Virus record (IMG/VR): IMGVR_UViG_3300010370_000038
Location: 1 to 64,000 of that record
Direction: 5' to 3' (one strand)
DNA length: 64,000 bases
From: a virus
The notes beneath the pieces are model-generated. The model saw only the letters and a list, made by a program, of their open reading frames with translations, did no database searches and was not told where the DNA came from. Position numbers and translations under genes: made by a program. The first letter of the stretch is position 1; each line of letters begins with the position of its first letter. This document shows, piece after piece, positions 14,409 to 21,977 of the stretch.

Positions 14409-16520
14409 ATGAAAATTTGTATTGTTGGTCAAGGTGTTGCTGGATGGATGACAGCAACTGCATTGTCAAGACGGGGCATTCCTAATCTTGAAAAAATTAC
14501 AATCATAGGTTCTGAAGAAATAAAATCTATTGGTGTTGGAGAATCAAACACAATGGCGTTATTGCATTTTTTTCAAAACTATAATATACCATTAGATAGT
14601 TTTATAAGAGACTCTGATGCATCTGTAAAACTTGGTGTTTATTATAAAGATTGGGGAGACCATGATTTCTTACATAATTTTAAGCAAGGATCTGCTATTG
14701 CTGATGATTTTTTATTCAAATCTCTTTCTAATAAACCACCAGAAGTTTCAGTTACAGATATAATTGCTCCAGAGTTATGGAAAAAAATTCATCATAACTT
14801 AATACCATTGACTGACGAATGGTATGGTAGATCCTGGCATTTTGATGCTGCAAAATTTATTTCTTTTCTTGAGAAATTAAATAAATCTAATTCATTAATA
14901 GAATCAATAAAAGATAATGTAGATGATTGTGTCTTTTCTGCTAATGGTGAATTAAAAAGTTTAATCTTAAAATCTGGAAATAAAATAAATGCAGATTATT
15001 TCGTATTTGCAAACGGTTCATCTTCTCCAACTTTAAATGCTAAACTTGGAAAAAAATATGTTGATCTCTCTGATATACTTTTAACCAATAAAGCCTGGGT
15101 TTATCCCCTAAAATTTACAGATAAAAGAAAACAATTTCATCCATATACAATGGCAAAAGCAATGAATTGTGGATGGAGATGGATAACTCCTACTTATTCT
15201 AGAATTGGGACTGGATATGTTTTTAGCTCAAGACATATTAGTGATGATGAAGCATTAAATGAATTTTTAATGGATATTGGTGATACCTCAATTTCTCCAA
15301 AATTAGTTGATTTTAAACCAAGATATGATGAACAAACATTTAAACAAAACTATTGCACTGTTGGAATGAGTAATGGATTTTTAGAACCTCTTGATGCACC
15401 AGGATTAAGTATAACAGTAGTTGCAATAGAATATTTGATTGAACTATTACAAATGAAAATTAATCAAAATTTAACTTTTGATGAAGTTGAGTTTTATAAT
15501 TTTGCTTTCAACATTCCTATGTCTGATTTATATAAAAAGTGGTGCTCTTTTATTTTAAATCAATATAAAACTTCAAACTCAAAACATACTAAATTTTGGA
15601 TAGATCATCGAAATGTTCAATATGATTACTATGATGATATGTGGAAATCTATTAAATGTGGTGTGGAAATTTGGGAAGATTTTAAGACAATGTTTTGTCA
15701 CACATCTGCATCAAGAAATTATCGTTGGGAAACAAATATTACACAAAAACCGATTTCTCAAAAGATACCAAAACAAGAATGGTTACATCATTTAGATTAT
15801 ATTGATAGTATTAGAGGCAAAACTAATACCAAAGAAGATACTTATAGTAAAGATTATTTCGTTTCTTTCAAAGAAAACATATGGGAGTTAAATAATAATT
15901 TGCAAATAGAAGAAGAAATTTTTGAAGATAGTAAAATATACTATGTTGATAACTTTTACAAAAATCCAGATAAAGTATTATCTGAAATAAAAAGTAAAAA
16001 TTCTCCTCTATGGAAGATAGCGGAACCAAATACACTCAACTCTACAATGTTTGAAGATAGAAGATTGGAAATGAAATATAAACAGTTAAGTTCTGTTTAT
16101 GATTTTATTTCATCTATCGTTCATCAATCACCGCAGTATAACAAACCTAATCGATTGATCACAAACAATCTTCTTTTATACAATCATCCATATAATAATT
16201 TTGAAGACAGTTATTGGTGGCCACATCAAGATGTTGGATATACTGGTATTCTTTATTTAAATAAAGATTGTGGTGGAAAAACTGGAACCAATCTATACCA
16301 AAATCTGGGAGAAGATTTAAACAATGATGAATTTGAGCATTCATCTCCTTGGAGATCGAAGAAACTATATGGTGTAATAAAATATCTTGAATCAAAGTTC
16401 AACCGACTTGTATTATTTGATGGTCGAAAATATCTTCATGGAGCACATATTGAAGATGATAGACACATGAAAGAACCTAGAATGAATCAGGTATTTTTCT
16501 TCGAACAAGTGGACAGTTGA
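14409..16520 (+). CDS. Flavin-dependent halogenase fused to a 2OG-oxygenase-like domain
   Basis: A two-part protein of 703 aa. Residues 1 to about 480 match the tryptophan-halogenase family: FAD loop GQGVAGWMTA near the N-terminus, a Lys in the ASVKLGVYYKDW context (Lys74, equivalent to PrnA Lys79), GWRWITP (255-261, a variant of WxWxIP) and LEPLDAPG (326-329 EPLD). In known enzymes that last motif is EPLES; the Glu next to the Ser is catalytic and here it is Asp. Residues ~495-703 resemble the DUF6445/2OG-Fe(II) type, with His606-x-Asp608 and a distal His at 677 or 680. FADH2-dependent halogenation plus hydroxylation of one substrate is inferred; the substrate is unknown. The late box points to virion modification or late host chemistry. 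Confidence 0.8.
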   Translation: MKICIVGQGVAGWMTATALSRRGIPNLEKITIIGSEEIKSIGVGESNTMALLHFFQNYNIPLDSFIRDSDASVKLGVYYKDWGDHDFLHNFKQGSAIADDFLFKSLSNKPPEVSVTDIIAPELWKKIHHNLIPLTDEWYGRSWHFDAAKFISFLEKLNKSNSLIESIKDNVDDCVFSANGELKSLILKSGNKINADYFVFANGSSSPTLNAKLGKKYVDLSDILLTNKAWVYPLKFTDKRKQFHPYTMAKAMNCGWRWITPTYSRIGTGYVFSSRHISDDEALNEFLMDIGDTSISPKLVDFKPRYDEQTFKQNYCTVGMSNGFLEPLDAPGLSITVVAIEYLIELLQMKINQNLTFDEVEFYNFAFNIPMSDLYKKWCSFILNQYKTSNSKHTKFWIDHRNVQYDYYDDMWKSIKCGVEIWEDFKTMFCHTSASRNYRWETNITQKPISQKIPKQEWLHHLDYIDSIRGKTNTKEDTYSKDYFVSFKENIWELNNNLQIEEEIFEDSKIYYVDNFYKNPDKVLSEIKSKNSPLWKIAEPNTLNSTMFEDRRLEMKYKQLSSVYDFISSIVHQSPQYNKPNRLITNNLLLYNHPYNNFEDSYWWPHQDVGYTGILYLNKDCGGKTGTNLYQNLGEDLNNDEFEHSSPWRSKKLYGVIKYLESKFNRLVLFDGRKYLHGAHIEDDRHMKEPRMNQVFFFEQVDS

Positions 16521-16566
16521 GAAAGTGGCACATGATCGGTTTTTTCCGATCATCTTGCCCTATACT
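16509..16566 (+). promoter_or_regulatory. Dyad-operator promoter, site 5
   Basis: GTGGACAGT-N6-AGTGGCACA (16509-16532). The left half encodes the last codons of the halogenase gene. The -10 TATACT is at 16561-16566, 37 nt from the right-half start. A hairpin lies between. Confidence 0.78.
16532..16553 (+). terminator. Hairpin within promoter site 5
   Basis: Perfect 8-bp stem ATGATCGG/CCGATCAT with a T6 loop. It probably ends transcription of the halogenase gene. Confidence 0.6.
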
Positions 16567-16588
16567 AACTTCATAATCAATCAAACAC

Positions 16589-16966
16589 ATGGCAACTCGC
16601 TCTCGCATTGGTATTCAACTTGCTGATGAATCTATCCTGTCTGTGTATCATCACTGGGATGGATACCCTGAGTGGTTGGGTCGCATTCTGAGGACTCACT
16701 ATAACACTAAAGATAAAGTTGCTGATCTCATCGATGGTGGTGACATGAGCACTTGCTGGGGTGAGAATAAAATGCCCGAGTATTATTCTGCTCGTGGTGA
16801 GAATTGCCCCCCTCGCCTTGATCCTGACTTGAATGAGTATCTTTGCAGCAGTGAAGAATACTCCTATATTTTTACAAATGGTGAGTGGGTATGCTATACT
16901 GACGACTACAGAGACTTGCATACTGTAAAGCAGGTTCAAATTCCTTCTGGTGCTCTTGCCGTATGA
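16589..16966 (+). CDS. Hypothetical protein (125 aa)
   Basis: MATRSRIGIQLADESILSVY, then HHWDGYPEWLGRIL and CWGENKMPEYYSARGENCPP. This looks like a small conserved protein seen in several phages, but I recall no function. It has its own dyad promoter and overlaps the next gene (ATGA). Confidence 0.7.
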   Translation: MATRSRIGIQLADESILSVYHHWDGYPEWLGRILRTHYNTKDKVADLIDGGDMSTCWGENKMPEYYSARGENCPPRLDPDLNEYLCSSEEYSYIFTNGEWVCYTDDYRDLHTVKQVQIPSGALAV

Positions 16967-17124
16967 TTAACTTTATCACTGGAACTATTTTCGGTATTAT
17001 TGTTGCTACCGTTGGTTTTGGTCCTATTGCCAAAGCATTGGATGGTGCAATGTTTAATCTACAGAAAACCACTGTAGAGATGACCAGACCTCCGCTCCCT
17101 CCTCCTGGACAGTCTGCAAACTGA
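16963..17124 (+). CDS. Small single-pass membrane protein (53 aa)
   Basis: MINFITGTIFGIIVATVGFG forms one membrane helix, followed by a Pro-rich tail (TRPPLPPPGQSAN). It overlaps the previous gene by ATGA; the dyad operator of the next gene overlaps its 3' end. Function unknown. Confidence 0.58.
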   Translation: MINFITGTIFGIIVATVGFGPIAKALDGAMFNLQKTTVEMTRPPLPPPGQSAN

Positions 17125-17163
17125 CCACTGCCCCCTTTCCTGGGGCAACAGTGGCTGTATAAT
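17105..17163 (+). promoter_or_regulatory. Dyad-operator promoter, site 6
   Basis: CTGGACAGT-N6-ACTGACCAC (17105-17128), located in the 3' end of the previous gene. The -10 TATAAT is at 17158-17163, 38 nt from the right-half start. Confidence 0.75.
17125..17154 (+). terminator. Hairpin within promoter site 6
   Basis: CCACTG/CAGTGG extended by CCCC/GGGG with a CAA bulge. It lies exactly between the operator and the -10 box. Confidence 0.55.
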
Positions 17164-17189
17164 TACAAGGTAATCAACGGAGCACAACC

Positions 17190-17303
17190 ATGGGGGACGA
17201 AATCCAAGACATGCCTGGTGAAATCTTCGACATTGAAGAGTGGGGGCATCCGCTCGCTGAGTGCTGGCATGACATGGAACTTAACCAAACTGAGGAGGAG
17301 TGA
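17190..17303 (+). CDS. Very small acidic protein (37 aa)
   Basis: MGDEIQDMPGEIFDIEEWGH then PLAECWHDMELNQTEEE. It is too short for most gene finders but sits alone behind a full dyad promoter, with the -10 32 nt before the ATG and AACGGAGC before the start, and is followed by another such promoter. Very acidic and Trp-containing; an inhibitor or mimic role is possible but speculative. Confidence 0.6.
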   Translation: MGDEIQDMPGEIFDIEEWGHPLAECWHDMELNQTEEE

Positions 17304-17357
17304 CACTTTAAAAGGTGGCACACCACGTCACCAAACCTCCCCCCTCTGCCCTATAAT
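17299..17357 (+). promoter_or_regulatory. Dyad-operator promoter, site 7
   Basis: AGTGACACT-N6-GGTGGCACA (17299-17322), with 8 of 9 left-half bases. The -10 TATAAT is at 17352-17357, 38 nt from the right-half start. The left half overlaps the preceding stop codon. Confidence 0.8.
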
Positions 17358-17381
17358 AACAAGGTAATCAAGAGACACCCC

Positions 17382-17630
17382 ATGCAACTCTCCGCAATCT
17401 CCCAGATCGACGGCAAACCTTCCATGGTTGTTGACTACTACCCTGTCAAACTGAGCAACCGTCATATGTTTAAGGTGCTCAAGTTTCAAGGCGTTGATAC
17501 TATGTCTTACAAGTGCATCACCAAGCGTGACTTTGAGCGTGAAATGGAAGAGCGTATTGGTCTCGGTTGGGAGGTAACTGGTTTCAACACTGAAGTCAAG
17601 AATGTTAATCCTATGATGGGTGCTTGCTGA
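17382..17630 (+). CDS. Hypothetical protein (82 aa)
   Basis: MQLSAISQIDGKPSMVVDYY through NVNPMMGAC. It resembles short cyanophage proteins with an alternating beta-strand then a charged helix (REMEERIGLGWEVTGF). It leads a run of tightly packed small genes. Function unknown. Confidence 0.65.
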   Translation: MQLSAISQIDGKPSMVVDYYPVKLSNRHMFKVLKFQGVDTMSYKCITKRDFEREMEERIGLGWEVTGFNTEVKNVNPMMGAC

Positions 17631-17836
17631 TGGAAAACAAGTTCCGCATTCTTTCTTCCTTGGTTCTCTGTGTAGCATACATCATTACATTGTATGTTGA
17701 CACAACTACAGGTTCTAGGTTGTATATGTTAGGCAATTCTCTGGCATTGCCTTACATGATTAAGAATAAGTGTTGGGACATTGTAGCACTTCTCGCATTC
17801 TTTATCATTGTCGGTTTACCTAAAGTAATTTCATGA
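17630..17836 (+). CDS. Small membrane protein, two predicted helices (68 aa)
   Basis: The ATG overlaps the previous stop (TGATG). Membrane segments: ILSSLVLCVAYIITLYV, and WDIVALLAFFIIVGLP near the C-terminus. A middle stretch (GSRLYMLGNSLALPYMIKNK) links them. Probable inner-membrane protein of unknown function. Confidence 0.63.
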   Translation: MENKFRILSSLVLCVAYIITLYVDTTTGSRLYMLGNSLALPYMIKNKCWDIVALLAFFIIVGLPKVIS

Positions 17837-17949
17837 ACGAACAGCAAACTCAACAAAAAGAACTGATTGACTATTACGTTGAAGATCTTGAATCTAAAGC
17901 GGCAGAACTTGAAGTCACTGTAGATTACTACATCGCTGAGTTCACCTAA
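17833..17949 (+). CDS. Very small acidic protein (38 aa)
   Basis: MNEQQTQQKELIDYYVEDLE then SKAAELEVTVDYYIAEFT. Almost wholly helical, with a heptad-like pattern that could form a coiled coil. It overlaps genes on both sides (ATGA and TAATG). Function unknown. Confidence 0.52.
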   Translation: MNEQQTQQKELIDYYVEDLESKAAELEVTVDYYIAEFT

Positions 17950-18107
17950 TGAAAGCATCCTACATCTTTCTTGCCTTTATTGGCATTCTCATGTATAATG
18001 TGTTTCTGATTCAACGTGATCAGAAAATGTTTGAAGCATACGATCGAGCGTGTGCTGCCCTGCCCAAACCTCATCCCGACTGTCGTTATTCTCCTTACAA
18101 CAAATGA
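17949..18107 (+). CDS. Small membrane-anchored protein (52 aa)
   Basis: MKASYIFLAFIGILMYNVFL is a membrane anchor or signal sequence. A short charged segment follows, with two Cys (RACAALPKPHPDCRY). It overlaps both neighbours by 1-4 nt. Function unknown. Confidence 0.55.
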   Translation: MKASYIFLAFIGILMYNVFLIQRDQKMFEAYDRACAALPKPHPDCRYSPYNK

Positions 18108-18247
18108 CTTGCAAAGTTAAACTCTACGTCGCTGGTAAAGTGTTTGAAGAAATTGTAGAAGCGCGTGATTATGCTGATGCAAAGCGTACTGCACTTGCTC
18201 GCAATCCTTCTGCTACAGTTCTAAACGTCACTGCAGTGTTTGGTTAA
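18104..18247 (+). CDS. Small hypothetical protein (47 aa)
   Basis: MTCKVKLYVAGKVFEEIVEA then RDYADAKRTALARNPSATVL. Beta-strand followed by a helix containing an ARDYADAKR segment, a pattern common in small phage proteins. The ATG overlaps the previous stop. Function unknown. Confidence 0.58.
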   Translation: MTCKVKLYVAGKVFEEIVEARDYADAKRTALARNPSATVLNVTAVFG

Positions 18248-18272
18248 ATAACACTGTGTTGTTTGAACTGAA

Positions 18273-18476
18273 ATGAGTAAAATTAAAGTTCATGGTAAGT
18301 ATGTTGATCAGTATGATGTCTATACAATGACATTGACTGATCAACATTTGTCTGTAAATTTCACCATGACGAAGGATGATCTGTTGGAGATCAAAGCATC
18401 AATCGATTCTTTACTTCTCAATCAAGAGAGTCTTGATATGATGCAACAACTTAAGGAGTTATTGGGCGATGAGTGA
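18273..18476 (+). CDS. Hypothetical protein (67 aa)
   Basis: MSKIKVHGKYVDQYDVYTMT continues as strand-helix and ends in a leucine-rich helix (SLDMMQQLKELLGDE). It overlaps the following oxygenase gene by 8 nt. Function unknown. Confidence 0.6.
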   Translation: MSKIKVHGKYVDQYDVYTMTLTDQHLSVNFTMTKDDLLEIKASIDSLLLNQESLDMMQQLKELLGDE

Positions 18477-19080
18477 TCTTTTGAAGAATGGTTGGTGCTA
18501 TCTTGAAAATATATTAGATAAGGAGGAAATATCCAAAGTCACAGATGGTATATTATATGGACCATCAATCATTGATGGAGAATATGATTCTTACCCTGGA
18601 ATATTGATAGATCAACCAATTGTCAATGATCCAGTAAGAGGAAATGTACTCAGAGCATATTGCCCAAAAGAAGCAGTATTTTTGGTCAAAAGAATGCAAC
18701 CAAAAATGGAACAGTTGATCGGAGAAGAACTGATACCAACATATTGGTTTAGCACTGTATATTTTAATAGATCAAGATTACATGCACATGCCGACAGAGA
18801 ATCATGTGAAGTATCAATTTCATTAAATTTATGTGGAGAGTATCCGTGGAAATTTAAATTGATTGATTTTCATGGAAAAAGACAGGAAATAGTTACTCCA
18901 CCAGGATCTGGTATAGCATATCTTGGAACTGAAGTATTGCATTGGAGAAGCCCATTGAGGCATGATGATAGATTCATACAGTTATTTTTGCATTATGTGA
19001 GAAAGTATGGAAAGTATGCTCATATGTGCTATGATAATACTGATGGAAATAATACAATACCATACGATTTATTAAGATGA
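18469..19080 (+). CDS. 2OG-Fe(II) oxygenase (203 aa)
   Basis: The iron facial triad is visible: His107-x-Asp109 (in HAHADRES) and distal His158 (VLHWRS), with Arg168 in the usual 2-oxoglutarate position (DDRFIQLFL). The double-stranded beta-helix core spans about residues 90-180. Members of this family hydroxylate amino acids, peptides or small molecules using oxygen and 2-oxoglutarate. It overlaps the following oxygenase-like gene by 4 nt and lies just before three tail-collar genes, so it could act on a virion or host protein. Substrate unknown. Confidence 0.78.
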   Translation: MSDLLKNGWCYLENILDKEEISKVTDGILYGPSIIDGEYDSYPGILIDQPIVNDPVRGNVLRAYCPKEAVFLVKRMQPKMEQLIGEELIPTYWFSTVYFNRSRLHAHADRESCEVSISLNLCGEYPWKFKLIDFHGKRQEIVTPPGSGIAYLGTEVLHWRSPLRHDDRFIQLFLHYVRKYGKYAHMCYDNTDGNNTIPYDLLR

Positions 19081-19745
19081 ACTCATTTCAACCAATTAAA
19101 AAATTTACTATTCCATACTTAATTCTAAAAGTAGAAGATTGGGATAAAAAGTATAATTTATTGTATGATCACATTTCCAAATTAAATTTATTAATTGGTA
19201 ATGAATCTGGAGATTCTTATGTTCCTACTGATTTTTGGAATGGGAATAATCATGAAAATTGTAATTTTATTTCAACTTTATTAAAAGATGAAATAGACAA
19301 AATAAGTCGAAAATTCTTTGAATATGCAAATGAATTTCAATGTTCTAATGATATGGGTTATGGCTTTGCAGAGAGTTATAATGAAGATCAACATAAATTT
19401 TTAATTAATACCAGTTGGTTTGAATTATCAAATACATATCATTGGCATCCACCCCATGATCATGGAACTACAGAACTTGCATGTGTTCTTTACATAAACT
19501 TTGATCAAAGAGTTCACAAACCACTTGAGATGATTTCTCCATTTCTATCTTTTAGTTCTACAAGAGTTTCTTTCACTCCAGAAAACATAGAATCTGGTGA
19601 TATTATATGTTTCCCTGGAAATATAATGCACTATACTTATCCAAATGATAGCGTAGTTCCAAGGTTAGTTGCAGCATGGAATATGAATAGAAAATTAACT
19701 TACGATCAGAATATTCAAATCAAAGAAATCACTAAAAATCAATGA
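19077..19745 (+). CDS. Putative 2OG-Fe(II) oxygenase, His-rich type (222 aa)
   Basis: The core motif YHWHPPHDHGTTELACVLYI (residues 121-140) followed by GDIICFPGNIMHYTYP (distal His185) and Arg196 fits the putative 2OG-Fe(II) oxygenases often found in cyanophages (PF13759-like). Metal ligands are probably two of His122, His124, His127, Asp128 or His129 plus His185. AT-rich like the neighbouring oxygenase, with a 4-nt overlap on each side. Substrate unknown. Confidence 0.72.
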   Translation: MNSFQPIKKFTIPYLILKVEDWDKKYNLLYDHISKLNLLIGNESGDSYVPTDFWNGNNHENCNFISTLLKDEIDKISRKFFEYANEFQCSNDMGYGFAESYNEDQHKFLINTSWFELSNTYHWHPPHDHGTTELACVLYINFDQRVHKPLEMISPFLSFSSTRVSFTPENIESGDIICFPGNIMHYTYPNDSVVPRLVAAWNMNRKLTYDQNIQIKEITKNQ

Positions 19746-19987
19746 CGTTTGCGCCTGGATCTGAAGGAATCGAAGTTTTTTATGATGCTCCGAATGGAAC
19801 AGAATACAAAGGAATAATCAAGTTTGCATGTGAGGATTATGTCTCACTGTGCATTAGAACTTATCCAATGCCAAAAGAGGTTGCAGTAAATGCAAGATGT
19901 GCTTTGAATGAAGTTTGTATTATTGTGTATAAAAACTACTGGGATCGTATTACTCCTATCAATGCTAGACATAAAGGACATGACTAA
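19742..19987 (+). CDS. Hypothetical protein (81 aa)
   Basis: MTFAPGSEGIEVFYDAPNGT and then GYVSL-like beta strands (FACEDYVSLCIRTYPMPKEV), ending RITPINARHKGHD. It overlaps the oxygenase by 4 nt and is followed by a late box and the collar genes. Function unknown. Confidence 0.6.
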   Translation: MTFAPGSEGIEVFYDAPNGTEYKGIIKFACEDYVSLCIRTYPMPKEVAVNARCALNEVCIIVYKNYWDRITPINARHKGHD

Positions 19988-19990
19988 ATA
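19984..19990 (+). promoter_or_regulatory. Late promoter box CTAAATA
   Basis: CTAAATA overlaps the preceding stop codon and lies 29 nt before the first tail-collar start. Confidence 0.58.
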
Positions 19991-20019
19991 TACACAGAAA
20001 AGTATACTTAGTTGGCTCT

Positions 20020-20646
20020 GTGGCACCACTGTTTTTAGACAGATTTAGAGATAACGTAAAAATAGGAACGATCATTCCTTGGTCAAATAGAACTACAACA
20101 CCCCCAATTGGTTGGTTAAAGTGTGATGGATCGCAATATCCTGGTCCAACTGTTAGTGAATTGTATTGGCAGTTATATCAAGAAATAGGTACAAAATACA
20201 ATACTGGTGGAGAAACCAGTGGATATTTTAGAGTTCCAAACTTACAAGATAAGTTATTAGGTAGAGCATCGGGAACCACAGTTGTTGGTCAAGAATATGG
20301 TTCGTTGAATAGTGCATCTAATTTCAGCAATTACACTACATTGACCAATGATCACATGCCGCAGCATAATCATGTGATAAACTTTAACGGAAACTCAACT
20401 GGATCTGCCAACGCAAATAGAGCAAATAATCAAATTCTCTACCCTGGTGGCGGCGCGGTTGGTTATCAGTTTCAGAACACAAATACAGTAACAGTATTCA
20501 CGAGTAATGTAACTGGTAATGCTCTTGGTGGTGGAACTGCTCAACATAGACATGCCTTAGGTAGTGGCAGTAATAAACAAACTGATTTATCTGTACTTTA
20601 TTTGATTAAATATAAGTACAGTTCAAAAGACGATTTTGGTTGGTAA
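20020..20646 (+). CDS. Tail-collar-domain fibre protein 1 (208 aa, GTG start)
   Basis: The tail-collar domain (PF07484) is visible: VKIGTIIPWSNRTTTPPIGW, LKCDGSQYPGPTVSELYWQL and FRVPNLQDKLLGRASG. The C-terminus has histidines (PQHNHVINFNG, AQHRHALGSGS), as in the metal-binding tips of T4 gp12-type short fibres. No ATG is available near the start; GTG (MAPLFLDRFRD) fits the late box. First of three tandem paralogues. A distal tail-fibre or receptor-tip role is likely. Confidence 0.78.
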   Translation: MAPLFLDRFRDNVKIGTIIPWSNRTTTPPIGWLKCDGSQYPGPTVSELYWQLYQEIGTKYNTGGETSGYFRVPNLQDKLLGRASGTTVVGQEYGSLNSASNFSNYTTLTNDHMPQHNHVINFNGNSTGSANANRANNQILYPGGGAVGYQFQNTNTVTVFTSNVTGNALGGGTAQHRHALGSGSNKQTDLSVLYLIKYKYSSKDDFGW

Positions 20647-20648
20647 AA

Positions 20649-21239
20649 ATGCCGATTTCTCAAAGTAAATTACAAAATAGAGGTGGTAAAGTTGGGACAA
20701 TCGTTGCTATGGCAGCGATTCCACCAGATCAAGAAAACTCTTTCATCTTATGTGATGGTAGGGGACTGAATACCTATGTTTACCGAAGATTACATGCAAC
20801 CATTAACAATACATATGGTGGAACTGCATATGTTGCTAATGTAACTGATCAACCAGGAGTAATAACAATATTCAATATTCCAGATTTGCGAGGAAAAGTT
20901 TTAAAAGGTGCAGTGAATATGAGTAGTAATGCCAATATTGCTCAATATACTGGATCAAATACAATGTCAATGGATGCCTATGCATTGCAAACTACTGATG
21001 TCCCATCACATCAACATGGTATAGATGGTGGTACAAACTACGCATTTACCATTAATGAAGCTGCCATTGCATCTCAGGGCAATGCTGTTACGTCCTATAG
21101 AATTTCAAGAGGCGGAGACTTTCGACCAAACGAAAATAGTGCTAATAGTATTCCAAATACTACGGGTGGTCATTCTCACACTGATGCTTCAACACTACAA
21201 CCATCATTAGTGCTAAATTACTATATACAGGTATTCTAA
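20649..21239 (+). CDS. Tail-collar-domain fibre protein 2 (196 aa)
   Basis: MPISQSKLQNRGGKVGTIVA, then ILCDGRGLNTYVYRRLHATI and FNIPDLRGKVLKGAV mark the collar domain. The C-terminal half holds histidine motifs (DVPSHQHGIDGG, GGHSHTDAS). The ATG at 20649 is preferred over an upstream TTG that overlaps the previous gene. A diverged paralogue of the genes on both sides. Confidence 0.76.
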   Translation: MPISQSKLQNRGGKVGTIVAMAAIPPDQENSFILCDGRGLNTYVYRRLHATINNTYGGTAYVANVTDQPGVITIFNIPDLRGKVLKGAVNMSSNANIAQYTGSNTMSMDAYALQTTDVPSHQHGIDGGTNYAFTINEAAIASQGNAVTSYRISRGGDFRPNENSANSIPNTTGGHSHTDASTLQPSLVLNYYIQVF

Positions 21240-21240
21240 G

Positions 21241-21969
21241 ATGGCAATAAGATACACTCAATATAAAACTGATTCTGCAGCAATTGGATCAATTATAACT
21301 TGGCCAGGGCAAACAATTCCTGATGGTTATATTGCATGTGATGGAGCAACATATACTATCACAGCATCATCCAATTTACAGTACAGAAGTCTTGCTTCCA
21401 TCATCACTAAACTCTATAATGCTGCTGACACATACCCCACTGGAAGTGAAACTGGTACAGGAACATTTACTGTACCAAATATGAATGTTGATGATGTAAT
21501 TATTGGTAAGGATGGATCCAATAATGTGGGATCAAGAATTGGAAGTAATGCAGCAGCATTTGGAGAAACTCGATTAGCCATTGGGCAATGGCCACAACAT
21601 TTTCATTCACTTCCAAGACAGAATTTCACACTCACAAACTCTCTTGGAGTAACAGCACCCACAACTCACGGCGGTGCAATCACTAATGCTCCAAGATGCC
21701 CCAATGGTCCTGCATGTATGGCATTTGCCGTTGGTTTTCGTGGTAGAGTTCCATGTCTGATTCGCCCTGGTGGTCCATTTCCTCCATGTGCTCCTGGTGG
21801 TACAACAAATGGACCAGCACAAGCAGGATCATCAGCAGCATTAGGTCCAGCAGTTACATTTAACACATCGATGGGAAATGCTGGATCAGCAAATCCATCA
21901 ACACACTCACATACAACAAACCCAGTACAACCAACTGTACGCATGTTATTCTTAATTAAAGCATTCTGA
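21241..21969 (+). CDS. Tail-collar-domain fibre protein 3 with Cys/Pro/Gly-rich insert (242 aa)
   Basis: Collar domain: AIGSIITWPGQTIPDGYIAC, DGATYTITASSN, TFTVPNMNVDDVIIG. A histidine pair (WPQHFHSLP) precedes an unusual insert at about residues 150-190 (PRCPNGPACMAFAVGFRG, then GGPFPPCAPGGTTNG) with Cys, Pro and Gly, absent from the two paralogues. It ends STHSHTTNPVQPTVRMLFLI. The insert could bind metal, form disulfides or vary for host range; none of this can be decided from sequence. Confidence 0.76.
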   Translation: MAIRYTQYKTDSAAIGSIITWPGQTIPDGYIACDGATYTITASSNLQYRSLASIITKLYNAADTYPTGSETGTGTFTVPNMNVDDVIIGKDGSNNVGSRIGSNAAAFGETRLAIGQWPQHFHSLPRQNFTLTNSLGVTAPTTHGGAITNAPRCPNGPACMAFAVGFRGRVPCLIRPGGPFPPCAPGGTTNGPAQAGSSAALGPAVTFNTSMGNAGSANPSTHSHTTNPVQPTVRMLFLIKAF

Positions 21970-21977
21970 GGTATTCA

